A stretch of DNA of 17,108 bases from Perkinsus olseni. Its lineage: Eukaryota; Perkinsozoa; Perkinsida; Perkinsidae. The translations under genes and the position numbers were made by a program. A model generated the notes under the pieces. That model was given only the letters and a program-made list of their open reading frames with translations. It was not told where the DNA came from and searched no databases. How positions within the stretch are numbered: position 1 is the first letter of the stretch; every line of letters starts with the position of its first letter. Location: assembly GCA_013115135.1 (NCBI GenBank), contig JABANP010000791.1, positions 1-17,108 on the forward strand. Direction: 5' to 3'. Shown here in pieces: positions 1 through 8,123 of this stretch.

Positions 1-384
1 TTCAAGCATCGCGCCCCACCTTCGGTTCCGTAACCCTTCTCAGTGATCAATTACTCTGAGATCGATCAAAACACACCGCTCAAACTGAGGGGTCGAGAGG
101 GTAATTTGAAGTTGCTAGTCCATGATGGTGATTGAGCCAATGGAAATCCCGAGCAGTCAAGACTGCCTGAACACGGAGCCTTTAACAACAAAATGAATGA
201 AGGCTTATCAAAGTATAAGACTTTCGAAAGCAGGCCTTGGTGTCGTAGAATAAATTAGCCGAAATTCAGGAGGAGCGACCGTGACTGCCGTCCTCGCTTA
301 CGAATGATAAAGTACACCGGTGTCAACCCAAACAGTAGAAAATATTAGTTTGGGACACCCCATGAGGCAATAGCGGAGCCAAAG
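1..384. other. 3' flank of the protease gene, no gene seen
   Basis: This stretch lies beyond the stop codon of the minus-strand subtilisin gene. I find no open frame with a recognisable motif, no RNA gene and no clear repeat on either strand. It probably holds the 3' untranslated region and intergenic DNA. Confidence 0.5.
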
Positions 385-1747
385 TTACAGGTGAAGAGGT
401 AAAGCAGCGTCGCCACGAAGGGCACGAGATAACCTCGACGGCAGCAGACTGATGGCGTGCTGCACAGTTCTAAGAGCATTGATTGCTCCACTCCGTATCG
501 TTTGCGGCATCAGATCGGGAATCTCGCACACGACAGGATCCACGTTCGCCAGCATCAGAGGCTTTACCAGGCTCGGCTCAACATCCATTGATAATAGAAT
601 GGCAGCGAGACCAGCGACAATCGGCTGTGCAGCTGATGTGCCGTTGAAGTACCTCAGATTACCGTTCGCGTCAAGCCCAGTGAAAATATTGGTACCATAG
701 GCGGCTACGTCAACCCTTTCCCCCCAACTCGAGAAGGTGTTGAGCACATTCATAGTACTATTATCCTGCAAGTAGGCGACACATATGCCCAGCGGCCCAC
801 CGTACCAACAAGGGTAAGTATCAGCCGCACGACCAGAATTGTTACCAGCTGAGGACACTAGCAGGATGCCATTCTCCTGCGCAGCGCGAAGGGCGTTCAA
901 CAGCTGATGCTGTTGATGAGTCGAATTCTTATAATAACTGAGACCATAACCGAAGGACATTGATACGATATCCACCTCCAGATCAATAGCCATGTCGATA
1001 GCGGCCAAAAACTTGGACAGAGGCATACTTTTATCGTCATCTATCATTTGCAGAGATACCAACGAGACGTTGGGAGCAATTCCAGCAATACCAAACGAAT
1101 CGTTACTCTTCGCCGCGAGGATTTTGCTAACTTTAGTGCCGTGGGTATTCACGTTTGTCAGGACGGGCGAATTGGTGAAGAAGTTCCAACCGCCATGTAT
1201 ATACTCGCCGTTCTTCCTTCGCAGTGTCCCCTTTACCGCAGCGAAGTCCGGGTCGGTCCAGTCGATACCGGAGTCGAGAACGGCCACCTTGACCTTCCGT
1301 TTGACATGAGGAAGAGCAAGCCTCCAAACCTCACCCATCTCCATCCATTTCAAATGCTTTTGATACGCGGCACCAGGATCATCTACATGCAGGTCGCTAT
1401 CGAAATGACCGAAGGATTCACCGTCGGCATCCCTCACCACAGTCGGCTTGGAGTCCGAGCTTGACGCTGGCCGTAGACACGAAGGCGCACAGAGTATCGC
1501 TGTCGATAGTATTGGATGAAGTCTTCACCACTTGTGAATGGACATATCCGAGAGTGGTGACATCAGCGGTATACAGGAAAGAGGCAATGCTTCGGTCAGT
1601 GAATGAGTGACCGGCGTTCACCAACAATTGCGGCAGATGACGGACATCGACATCGTCGGAGCCAGATTGGATGGACACGATTGTGTCACTTAACGGGGCC
1701 GTGGCACCGACTAGAGAGGCGAGGGAAATAGCCGATGAAATGCGCAT
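385..1747 (-). CDS. Secreted subtilisin-like serine protease (peptidase S8), two exons
   Basis: A peptidase S8 endoprotease, expected to be secreted or in the secretory pathway. Exon 1 is 1747-1438 and exon 2 is 1382-385. The 55-nt intron between them (GTGAGG...ATGTAG, phase 1) joins two frames and gives a 435-residue protein. The ATG at 1747 was chosen because it opens a signal-like peptide, MRISSAISLASLVGATA. Residues about 20-105 would be the propeptide. The catalytic set is complete: Asp140 in VAVLDSGID, His184 in NTHGTKV, oxyanion Asn284 in SSAGNN and Ser353 in FNGTSAAQP. The usual GTSMAxP is GTSAAQP here. No domain follows the catalytic unit, so the length is typical of a simple protist subtilisin. 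Family and active site are certain; the exact splice site is inferred from frame and phase. Confidence 0.9.
1383..1437 (-). other. 55-nt intron of the subtilisin gene
   Basis: Donor GTGAGG and acceptor ATGTAG, phase 1. Removing it joins the signal/propeptide frame to the catalytic frame as ...ADC|DDPGAAYQKHL, which resembles the start of a mature subtilisin domain. Without it the first frame stops at a TGA just inside. A 25-nt alternative (GTGAAT...GATAG) would also restore frame but is shorter than most introns in this window. Confidence 0.65.
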
Positions 1748-2238
1748 AGAAGAGAAGGGAATACTGAGAGCTAGGGGCTGAGACGGCTGTTCGGGCGATC
1801 CAGGGACGACCACTCTTCAGGGATCCCAACTCGATTCCGGGAGATGAGACGTGACCTCGAGAAGCAAGTTCCAGAGCATAGTTACGATGAGACGGCGGCG
1901 GGTGCAGTCTCATTGAATCCGGTGAGACTGTCCTCTGCCGAGGTGGATCAGCCCGCGTCTCCTCGCGTCTCGGGGTATCAAGTGTCTGTCTACGGTGCTG
2001 GAACTATGAAGACCTGATGGATGAAGGCGTTCTTCGACGCCATCGGGCCCCGACGAGTGCTAACCAAGGCGCAGTCTGGCTATAATGAGTGCTAAGCACT
2101 TGGAAGAAGCCCAGACGGGTGGAGATACACTTCGTGACACACACGCCCAGTGATTGGCTAGGGCCCGAATCTGTCCTGCCGTATACATGCCCTTGCCCGA
2201 TTCTTCCCTCATCCTCCTTGGCAATCCTGTAGTGCCTA
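1748..2238. other. Intergenic region upstream of the protease gene
   Basis: It lies between the protease start and the left end of a DNA transposon. It should contain the protease promoter and 5' leader, but I recognise no specific element. Minus-strand open frames here have no family motif and are treated as chance. Confidence 0.45.
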
Positions 2239-2405
2239 CAGTACGCGCAATCTAAAGAGACAGTTTCGTGTCACCGGCATAGCTTTTTACCTAGAGCTCA
2301 TATGGACCTGAAATTTCGGATATGAGCTCTCCTAACATTGTTATATTGTTTAAACATGTCACCGATCGAATTATCGAACAAAAAATTTTTGGTGCATTTT
2401 TCACC
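2239..2405 (+). repeat. Left terminal inverted repeat of the mariner-like element
   Basis: All 167 bases are the exact reverse complement of 3496-3662, by eye. It starts CAGTACGCGCAATC and ends at the last base of TTTTTCACC. It holds a subterminal palindrome with 10-bp arms around 2295-2330. Confidence 0.95.
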
Positions 2406-3481
2406 CCATCGGGCTTATCGTCAATCATGGAAATATGACATAGGTCATCTGGCATCGTCCTGACATCGTTCTGTTGACGACAGGCCGCCATCAAGGACGT
2501 CAGAGCTATCGAGGGAACGTCTATCTGGTGCACCACTGGTATACTCCCAGCTTCAGTGGAGGCAACAACGTGATAACGCCAAGGACAGCCTCGAGGATAC
2601 CAGATGAGGCGATCATCGCTGCCGATAACCCCGCGCAGGGCTATTCTGCATGATGCCTGAGCAGCAGTGGTCCAGTAGGTTCGGGCAACCATCGTAGGAG
2701 TTGCAGGCCAACTCATGCTAACAGCGAGCCAGCAGCTAGCATGCAAATTACATAATGTAATGAGCTAATTGAGCTCAGGCAGCCAAGTTCTGGTGATGCC
2801 CGTCGTATCAATGGATTGAATTTCTCTGGAGTCAAAAGTCGAAAGTCTTTACCTGGAATGCTCGCTGGCTTAGCAGTGAATAGAGTAGCCAATACTCGAC
2901 GAATGACCCTGGCGGCTTGCCGCCAACGGCAGTCTCCTCTCATTGGACCACTACGCACGCCAGGTTTGGTGAGTCTAGCGCTGCAAAGGTGATCCAGAGG
3001 CTCCAAAAAGGGACGACAGATAAGAGCAGAGATATCCAGGACTCCTGGAAACTAGATTATTATCATCGGCTATGATAGCCGATTCTAGCCGCTAGAAGGC
3101 GGAGCCAGTGAATTTCACTGAAGGTTTATCCTTGCATTGCCCCTGTCTCCGGTACGAGAAGCTCCCCTATCCTGCAACACGGCCGGTGACTCGCCGCTGA
3201 CGACCAATGCACATAGGAGGTACCCAGAATTGGTAGCAGTGGCTCACTGAGGGAACCCTCTCGCAGAAGCCGATTGAAAGCGACTCCTTGCATTTGTGTA
3301 GGTCCATCATTATGATGTTACGGTCGCCGAACTGGGGGAGGGCGCCGCGGCTACTAATTGCTGAAATATATTCCCGCTGGAGTATGTCTTTGGAGTTAAA
3401 CGAGTTACTACTAATCACTAATAGACCAAATAGAAAAGATGCAACTCTGTGATGAGTTCTAGCATAGACTTCAATGAGCAA
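2291..3481 (-). other. Open frames of unknown origin inside the mariner-like element
   Basis: Three minus-strand open stretches (3481-3167, 3006-2713, 2746-2291) occupy the interior, the last running into the left TIR. They have fairly natural amino-acid composition, for example LIWYPRGCPWRYHVV and FTAKPASIPGKDFRLL. I recognise no transposase catalytic motif and no known domain. They could be exons of a captured host gene, a decayed transposase or chance frames. None of the three begins at an ATG I can defend. Confidence 0.25.
3065..3083. repeat. 19-nt perfect palindrome inside the mariner-like element
   Basis: ATCGGCTAT and ATAGCCGAT are exact inverted arms of 9 bp around a single G. It is not part of the TIRs. 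Its role, if any, is unknown. Confidence 0.6.
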
Positions 3482-3495
3482 CCGCGCCGGCGCAC

Positions 3496-3662
3496 GGTGA
3501 AAAATGCACCAAAAATTTTTTGTTCGATAATTCGATCGGTGACATGTTTAAACAATATAACAATGTTAGGAGAGCTCATATCCGAAATTTCAGGTCCATA
3601 TGAGCTCTAGGTAAAAAGCTATGCCGGTGACACGAAACTGTCTCTTTAGATTGCGCGTACTG
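3496..3662 (-). repeat. Right terminal inverted repeat of the mariner-like element
   Basis: Exact reverse complement of 2239-2405. It ends in GCGCGTACTG followed by the TA target duplication at 3663-3664. Confidence 0.95.
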
Positions 3663-3664
3663 TA

Positions 3665-5160
3665 GCGTAATTCGCCATTATTTCTTCGCTCGCCATGGCT
3701 ATTCGCTCCCGTAATTATTACTGTGATGCTCAGCGTCATCCGCCTACTCCTCGTCGGAGTATTGATCATTCCGAGTACTCTTGCTCTGGAGGTGAGCTCG
3801 AACAGCCAGCGAAGGCTTCACTTCATTCTTACGATTGTATCGACACTTCATCCCGGTTAAATACTATTTCAAAATCGACCATGGAAGTCACTTCATCGGA
3901 GGTAATTCTCATTCCGATCCTATCAGTCGACTAATGGAGGCACGAGTCACTCAAATCATCAACAGCGAACCTTGGGTGCTGTAAACCGGGCGGACAGTCC
4001 TCAACAGGGCGGAGTCCGCGAGGAATTGGGCGAGGATGGATCAGCCCGAGACGGCATCGAACAGCAGATGGAGGGAGTGTCTTGGGCGATACGTGAGAAG
4101 GACAGGTCAGCATTCTTACTTCTCCTCAAGGACGAATCAATCACCATCATCCATCCATCAGGTTCCACAGGACATCAAGGCAGTGAAGTGGATAGCTACC
4201 ATCATTGTGCGTGTTAATTGTCACACTGTACTCAGTCGCGTTGGATGGTGAGGCCTGCGTAGGCGTTAGTGAATACGATAGCAAGGGTGGAACGACGCGG
4301 CTGCTCTTTCGCATCATCTTCGCGCTTCACAGGATTCGTATTCCTGAGCATAACCCGCGACAGCACTACCGAATGAATCATGCGCTTTGCACCGTCGAGT
4401 CCTCAATGCCATATTAATTCTCCTCACGCGATACCTTTCTCTCAACGGACGTTCGGAGTCGATAAGGAGGAATCGATTAATCGAGATCAAGATCGAGACT
4501 CTCACTCATGTGGCCCCGGCGACCTCCTAGCGGATCGTCAGTGGCGATGGGGTTCGGAACAGCAAAGTATCTTCTGGTGAACTCCCCAGGTCGATCGATC
4601 TGCGGTAGGTCCCCGTTAGAGCTGTTGTAACAGTTTTATGATAATACTCTTACCTGTCGCCATGTCGAGTAACTCACGGTTGACTGCCGGCGCTACCATT
4701 ATGTATAAGCAGTCACTGGTCGACAAATCTGTGGCTCAGGGCCAAGTGGCAGAGCCGCAGGATACTAATCGAATAACTGCCCGATCTCGAGTGGGTTCGG
4801 AGTGGCTACCCTCATTACTCTATGGAAGTCATCTTGGGGCCCGACAGTTGACAAAAACGATCTTTGTGTTTGGCATGTCGTTGTTATTGCCTAGAGTGTC
4901 GATCTCTCAGCCGTTATCCACCCTCACCGGTTCCACCGCGCGGTATTGCCTGCTCTGTTCCCAGCCTTAGCCAGTGCCCGCGACTTCGGATGTTCGGATG
5001 TGATGACTTCCGCCGACCCACCCGAACTTAGTGGCCCCTTGGGATGGGCTGCTGATCTCCGACCGACTCTCGGCACGACACGCCATTCACTCAGATCTTG
5101 CCCCCGCATGGGTTACAGGTGCTCGCTACACACCCGGCTTGTTTAATAAGGGATGTCACG
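3665..5160 (+). other. Plus-strand open frames, possible decayed retroelement
   Basis: No intact gene is supported. Several short plus-strand frames follow one another (3695-3934, 3972-4217, 4205-4417, 4380-4580, 4638-4970, 4946-5146) and switch frame repeatedly, as a decayed polyprotein would. One piece at 4820-4970 reads HLGARQLTKTIFVFGMS and ends CLLCSQ. This faintly recalls the zinc-binding HHCC region of Ty3/gypsy integrases, but the spacing is wrong and the first histidine is missing. The first frame, MAIRSRNYYCDAQRHPPTP, has natural composition but no known domain. The region may instead hold exons of an unrecognised gene. Confidence 0.2.
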
Positions 5161-5175
5161 GCTCTATCCAGTACA

Positions 5176-5234
5176 ATGTACACAAGATTGGAATTGGTGT
5201 GGTATGACATGCACACATACCATTTGTGTTACAT
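5176..5234. repeat. Imperfect long hairpin between genes
   Basis: Outer arms ATGTACACAA and TTGTGTTACAT pair with one bulge. Inner arms GGTATG (5201-5206) and CATACC (5216-5221) pair perfectly. Together they can fold into an extended two-segment stem about 59 nt long. It lies about 250 bases beyond the stop codon of the TtcA-like gene. It could be a solo remnant of a small inverted-repeat transposon. Confidence 0.5.
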
Positions 5235-5484
5235 GTCCCACCTCGTATAGATGAGGGACTCGTTGTGTTTCTCATAACAGGTGAAATACTAGCGTTTTCC
5301 ACTACGAGGGGCCGACTCCACTACAGCTGCGTCCCAGCCAATTGTCAATGGTCACAGCCAAGGAAGTCAACACTGCAGAGCTGTTGACCCAATAGTAACA
5401 AGGATTCGCTACTATGAAACACAAGTTATCATCCTTTCAACGTCGTAGAAATAATAGACAGTATCGCTTTTGGTAAGTACATTA
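5235..5484. other. 3' flank of the TtcA-like gene, nothing specific seen
   Basis: It is downstream of the minus-strand TtcA-like stop codon. Short open frames on both strands show no motif. It probably carries the 3' untranslated region. Confidence 0.4.
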
Positions 5485-6545
5485 TCACTTTTGCTTCCTC
5501 GGCAACGGGCAAGCCCCTCCAATATTGCAGGACATGATGCACTCCTCAGCGGCTTGGTCCGTATCCTCATCCGAACTGCTACCCTTGGTCGTCGCCATCT
5601 TCTCGTCACCGGAAATCTTCCCCTTAGCGATATCACTAGCTTTCCCCGCATTTTTGATCGCCATCAGCGGCTTCATCGTACTCAGTAAACTATTGAACAA
5701 ACGAGGATAGTCGAACTCCTGCTCGCTCAGGAGGACCTTCACTCGATGCCTCTCCTTAGGTGCCGCGAAACATGCAGGACAGTTGTCAGAGATGACAGGC
5801 AGCCTATTCTCACTGGCGAACTCAGCGAGCTGCTTCTCCCTGCAGTAGACCAGCGGTCTAATGACTCTCAAGTCGCCTTGCTGTACAAAGTAGTTGGCCT
5901 TCATCGTCCTCAGCGTACCGTTGTGGAAGGCGCTCATGACGAAGCTCTCAGCCAGATCATCCAAATGCTGCCCCAAAGCAAGAGAGGTATACCCGAATTC
6001 TCGCATGCATGAGTAAAGCATGCCTCGCTTCATCCGAGCACAAAAACTGCACAGACTAGGCTTCTTGGGATCGAGAGAATTCTTCGCCATTTCGATCAGC
6101 GGCTTCGACAAGAAGTGGTACTCAACGCCCAACGCCTCCATGTATCTCTTCAACGGCTCCGGGCTGTACTCTGGCGTCTGCGGGTCGACCGTGGCAGCCC
6201 CGATCGTGAATTTAACGGGCGAGCGCTTTCGCATGGCGAGGAGTAGGTGTAGCATGGTGAGACTGTCCTTGCCACCAGAAAGGCCGACAAGAATCTTGTC
6301 GCCCTCGCCAATCATTTGGAAATCTCGCACGGCCGTACCGATGAGGAGACGAAGCTTCTTCGACACGACGGGCGTGATGGAGACTTGAGGGAAACCACTC
6401 GGGTGCAGCTTAACATGAGGGGCTACCAACTCCGTCGAGGCCTGAGAAGCAACAGAAGGAGCAGTGAAACGCCGGGAATTGTGATGCACTGATGATGCAG
6501 CGCGAACTAATTAATAGGGCACCGACAACTCTCTCACGCGAACAT
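5485..6545 (-). CDS. TtcA-like tRNA 2-thiocytidine synthetase (PP-loop ATPase), three exons
   Basis: TtcA-family enzymes adenylate C2 of cytidine-32 in tRNA and replace its oxygen by sulfur using an Fe-S cluster. The model has exons 6545-6538, 6488-6427 and 6383-5485, with introns of 49 and 43 nt, giving 322 residues. The PP-loop SGGKDS lies at about 59-64. CSFCARMKRG has Cys135 and Cys138 and matches the TtcA CxxC region. RPLVYCRE near 199 and a second CxxC (Cys225, Cys228, NCPACF) follow. The tail is Ser/Asp-rich and ends in a Cys-containing motif, CNIGGAC. Ligands resemble TtcA more than cytosolic CTU1/NCS6. The N-terminus (MFAASQFPAFHCSFCC) could be an organelle signal, but this is a guess. 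The large exon is certain; the 8-nt first exon is a phase-based proposal, since no in-frame ATG exists upstream of the conserved region otherwise. Confidence 0.88.
6489..6537 (-). other. 49-nt first intron of the TtcA-like gene
   Basis: GTGAGA donor, branch-like CTATTAAT and CATCAG acceptor. It places ATGTTCGC in front of TGCATCAC. The resulting frame runs on until the second intron (6426-6384, GTAGCC...CTCAAG, 43 nt, phase 1), which restores the TtcA frame. Confidence 0.55.
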
Positions 6546-6589
6546 AAACGTGAAGATTAATAGGGCACCGACAACTGTCTCACACGAAT
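6510..6589. repeat. Tandem duplication of a 34-bp splice-donor segment, 46-bp period
   Basis: Copies at 6510-6543 and 6556-6589 differ at about three positions. On the minus strand each reads TTCGYGTGAGASAGTTG followed by TCGGTGCCCTATTAAT, so each holds a GTGAG donor and a TATTAAT branch-like site. The lower-coordinate copy forms the first intron of the TtcA-like gene; the other lies in its upstream leader. The proposed ATG (6545) sits between the two donors. Confidence 0.85.
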
Positions 6590-6658
6590 GAAATATGAGA
6601 ACTAATACAGCTATTCGCTGCAGCTAAGGAATGTACTAAGTGAAAGGAAAAGTGGTGA

Positions 6659-7473
6659 CTAAGTGGGAAAAGGGAATGTCCGGTAAACTGAAGGTTTCCC
6701 AGAGACCGCTGGGGAGGAAAGCTCGAGTTGAAATTCAAATACGCCATCCTCAACTGCAGCCGAGACGTCCCTCCTTCGTCTCTTCCCCACCTCGCGCTTC
6801 TTAGATTGCCTCTCCTCCTGTTGAGTGCTGAGACGTGACTTCATCATCGACTTCCGCTCCTCCTCAGTCATTGACCAGATCGATGAGTTGAACACACTCT
6901 CGCTTGCTCTGACCACAGCAAAAACAGCGTAAAACAACCGCTCCCTCCAACCACTGCGACACCCGAAGCGTTTCAATTGCACAGTCTCTCGAGACGACAA
7001 TTGAGGCTTTCACTTGTGAACCCCTCGAAGACCCAGTTTCACTCGACAACGGCTGCTCGGGCAGAGACAATCACCTCTTCGACCGACTGCCGTCAGCGAA
7101 GCATCTGACCCCGACCCACCTCGCCGGGGCATCGTCCCCCTGTACTCCTCCCTTGAAGAGGGGCACGTTAGGGTCAGTACAGAGCATCGGTTGTGGGGAG
7201 GATACACCATCTAATGACCACTTGCAGTCCGTCGGCAATGCGAACCAGACCAAGTCGGCCAATTGGGGATCCAGTAGAGGGCACTTCACAGCCGAGAAGG
7301 GAACCTGATAGAGAGTCGCCACATATTCACAAACAGCTTTTGATAACAACTTCATACTCGGCATGTATGTTCCGAGCGCGGACGTAGTGAAGTATTTCGT
7401 ACAAGGGGAAAACCTTCCGCAGTTCCCATTCAAGTACGGAGCGCAAGGAGATCTTCAAATTACCCAGATTCAT
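6659..7473 (-). CDS. Unrecognised protein with basic, coiled-coil-like C-terminal part (multi-exon model)
   Basis: I do not recognise the family. The ATG at 7473 opens MNLGNLKISLRSVLEWELRK. A 46-nt intron (7402-7357, phase 2) joins this to KLLSKAVCEYVATLYQVPFS and DPQLADLVWFALPTDCKW. One or more unresolved introns follow near 7119-7042, then SRDCAIETLRVS. A second 46-nt intron (6954-6909, phase 2) leads to the last exon, 6908-6659. That exon is highly charged (MTEEERKSMMKSRLS, QSKKREVGKRRRRD) and looks like a coiled coil with a nuclear or nucleolar localisation signal. The protein ends FEFQLELSSPAVSGK and TFPFPT. The first and last exons are well supported by frame and composition; the middle is not settled. 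It sits 107 bases downstream of the small membrane-protein gene and 114 bases upstream of the proposed TtcA start. Confidence 0.55.
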
Positions 7474-7579
7474 AATAAGAAGGACCGGAATATTTGACCC
7501 GGCCCCTCACGGTTCGCTCGGAGGATACCAAAAACAACGAATAAAGCAAAAAAATCAAAGATTCCTCGAGCTGTTCTAC

Positions 7580-7987
7580 TCAGAATATACATTGATAATA
7601 TCCCGTTCTCTTCAAAGCTGAATGCTCCAGAGCTATGAAAATACCCAGTGCAACGACGCCACTGTAGAGAACCCGAATGAAGACTCGAACCCCGACCGAG
7701 AAGGAGAAAGCAGCGAAGGGGGACGCCCCTACCGACCTGCCCAGCTGAGTAAGCGTTGTCCACGATCGTATCCGCCCTGTTGATGAGGCTATCTATGCCA
7801 TCATCACAAGCGGTGGTGGAGCGCTCCCCGAGATCAGCGATACTGCCAACGTCTTGACCGAGAACTCGAGACCAGCCGAGGTCAGTAGACAGCCACCTGA
7901 GAAGACCGGGGATGAGAGGAAGAGCGCCGACGCGGTGCGTAAGGCGATGATGATGACGAACACCGGTAACCTCACTATAAGCAGCAT
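7580..7987 (-). CDS. Small signal-peptide/transmembrane protein, 108 residues, three exons
   Basis: I do not recognise the family. Exons are 7987-7897, 7864-7733 and 7683-7580, and all junctions are in phase 1. The N-terminus, MLLIVRLPVFVIIIALRTAS, is a strong signal peptide or signal anchor. The middle is soluble and acidic (VLGQDVGSIADLGERSTTAC, DSLINRADTIVDNAYSAGQ). The C-terminus has one membrane helix, VLYSGVVALGIFIALEHS, followed by KRTGYYQCIF and a stop. The second intron (7732-7684, 49 nt, GTAGGG donor) is convincing because it joins AYSAGQV to VFIRVLY. The first intron (7896-7865) is only 32 nt; a longer alternative starting at GTTACC would also keep frame. If the first hydrophobic stretch is cleaved, this is a type I single-pass protein. 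It lies 137 bases from the aminotransferase stop, on the same strand. Confidence 0.55.
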
Positions 7988-8123
7988 TGTAGGTAGTGAT
8001 TGAAAAACATGGCCCAGCGAATGAAGGACAGCCCCGAGTATTCTCACAGTGATAGACAGTGATCAACAGTAAGAGACGAGGTCACCACGGCTACGGTAAG
8101 ATGGACTCCAAGATCGATTTCAC

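Larger units (their letters stand above)
2239..3662. mobile_element. Non-autonomous Tc1/mariner-like DNA transposon with 167-bp TIRs
   Basis: A 1,424-bp element with perfect 167-bp terminal inverted repeats (2239-2405 and 3496-3662). The tips read CAGTACGCGC and are flanked on both sides by the dinucleotide TA (2237-2238 and 3663-3664). A CAGT-type tip plus TA target duplication is characteristic of the Tc1/mariner (IS630) superfamily. Each TIR contains an inner hairpin, GAGCTCATAT...ATATGAGCTC, and palindromes such as GTTTAAAC and AAAAATTTTT. No DDE/DDD transposase motif is seen inside, so it is judged non-autonomous. Absence of any mismatch between the arms suggests recent activity. The superfamily is inferred from the ends only. 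Confidence 0.85.

Noticed and set aside
452..1464. Plus-strand open frames opposite the protease gene.
   Set aside because: They are antisense shadows of the subtilisin coding strand and contain no family motif.
1418..1813. 131-codon frame as a separate gene starting at a GTG.
   Set aside because: A eukaryotic start should be ATG; the frame from the ATG at 1747 splices in phase to the subtilisin domain and supplies its signal peptide and propeptide.
7676..7705. Minus-strand GGTTCGAGTC, resembling a tRNA T-arm.
   Set aside because: The bases on either side do not form the five-pair T stem, and no acceptor or anticodon arm is present. It lies in an intron of the small membrane-protein gene.
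8080..8095. Minus-strand ACCGTAGCCGTGGTGACC, whose first nine bases resemble the Perkinsus/dinoflagellate spliced leader.
   Set aside because: Only the first nine bases fit; the conserved remainder of the leader and a following donor and snRNA-like part are absent. It also lies just past the aminotransferase stop.
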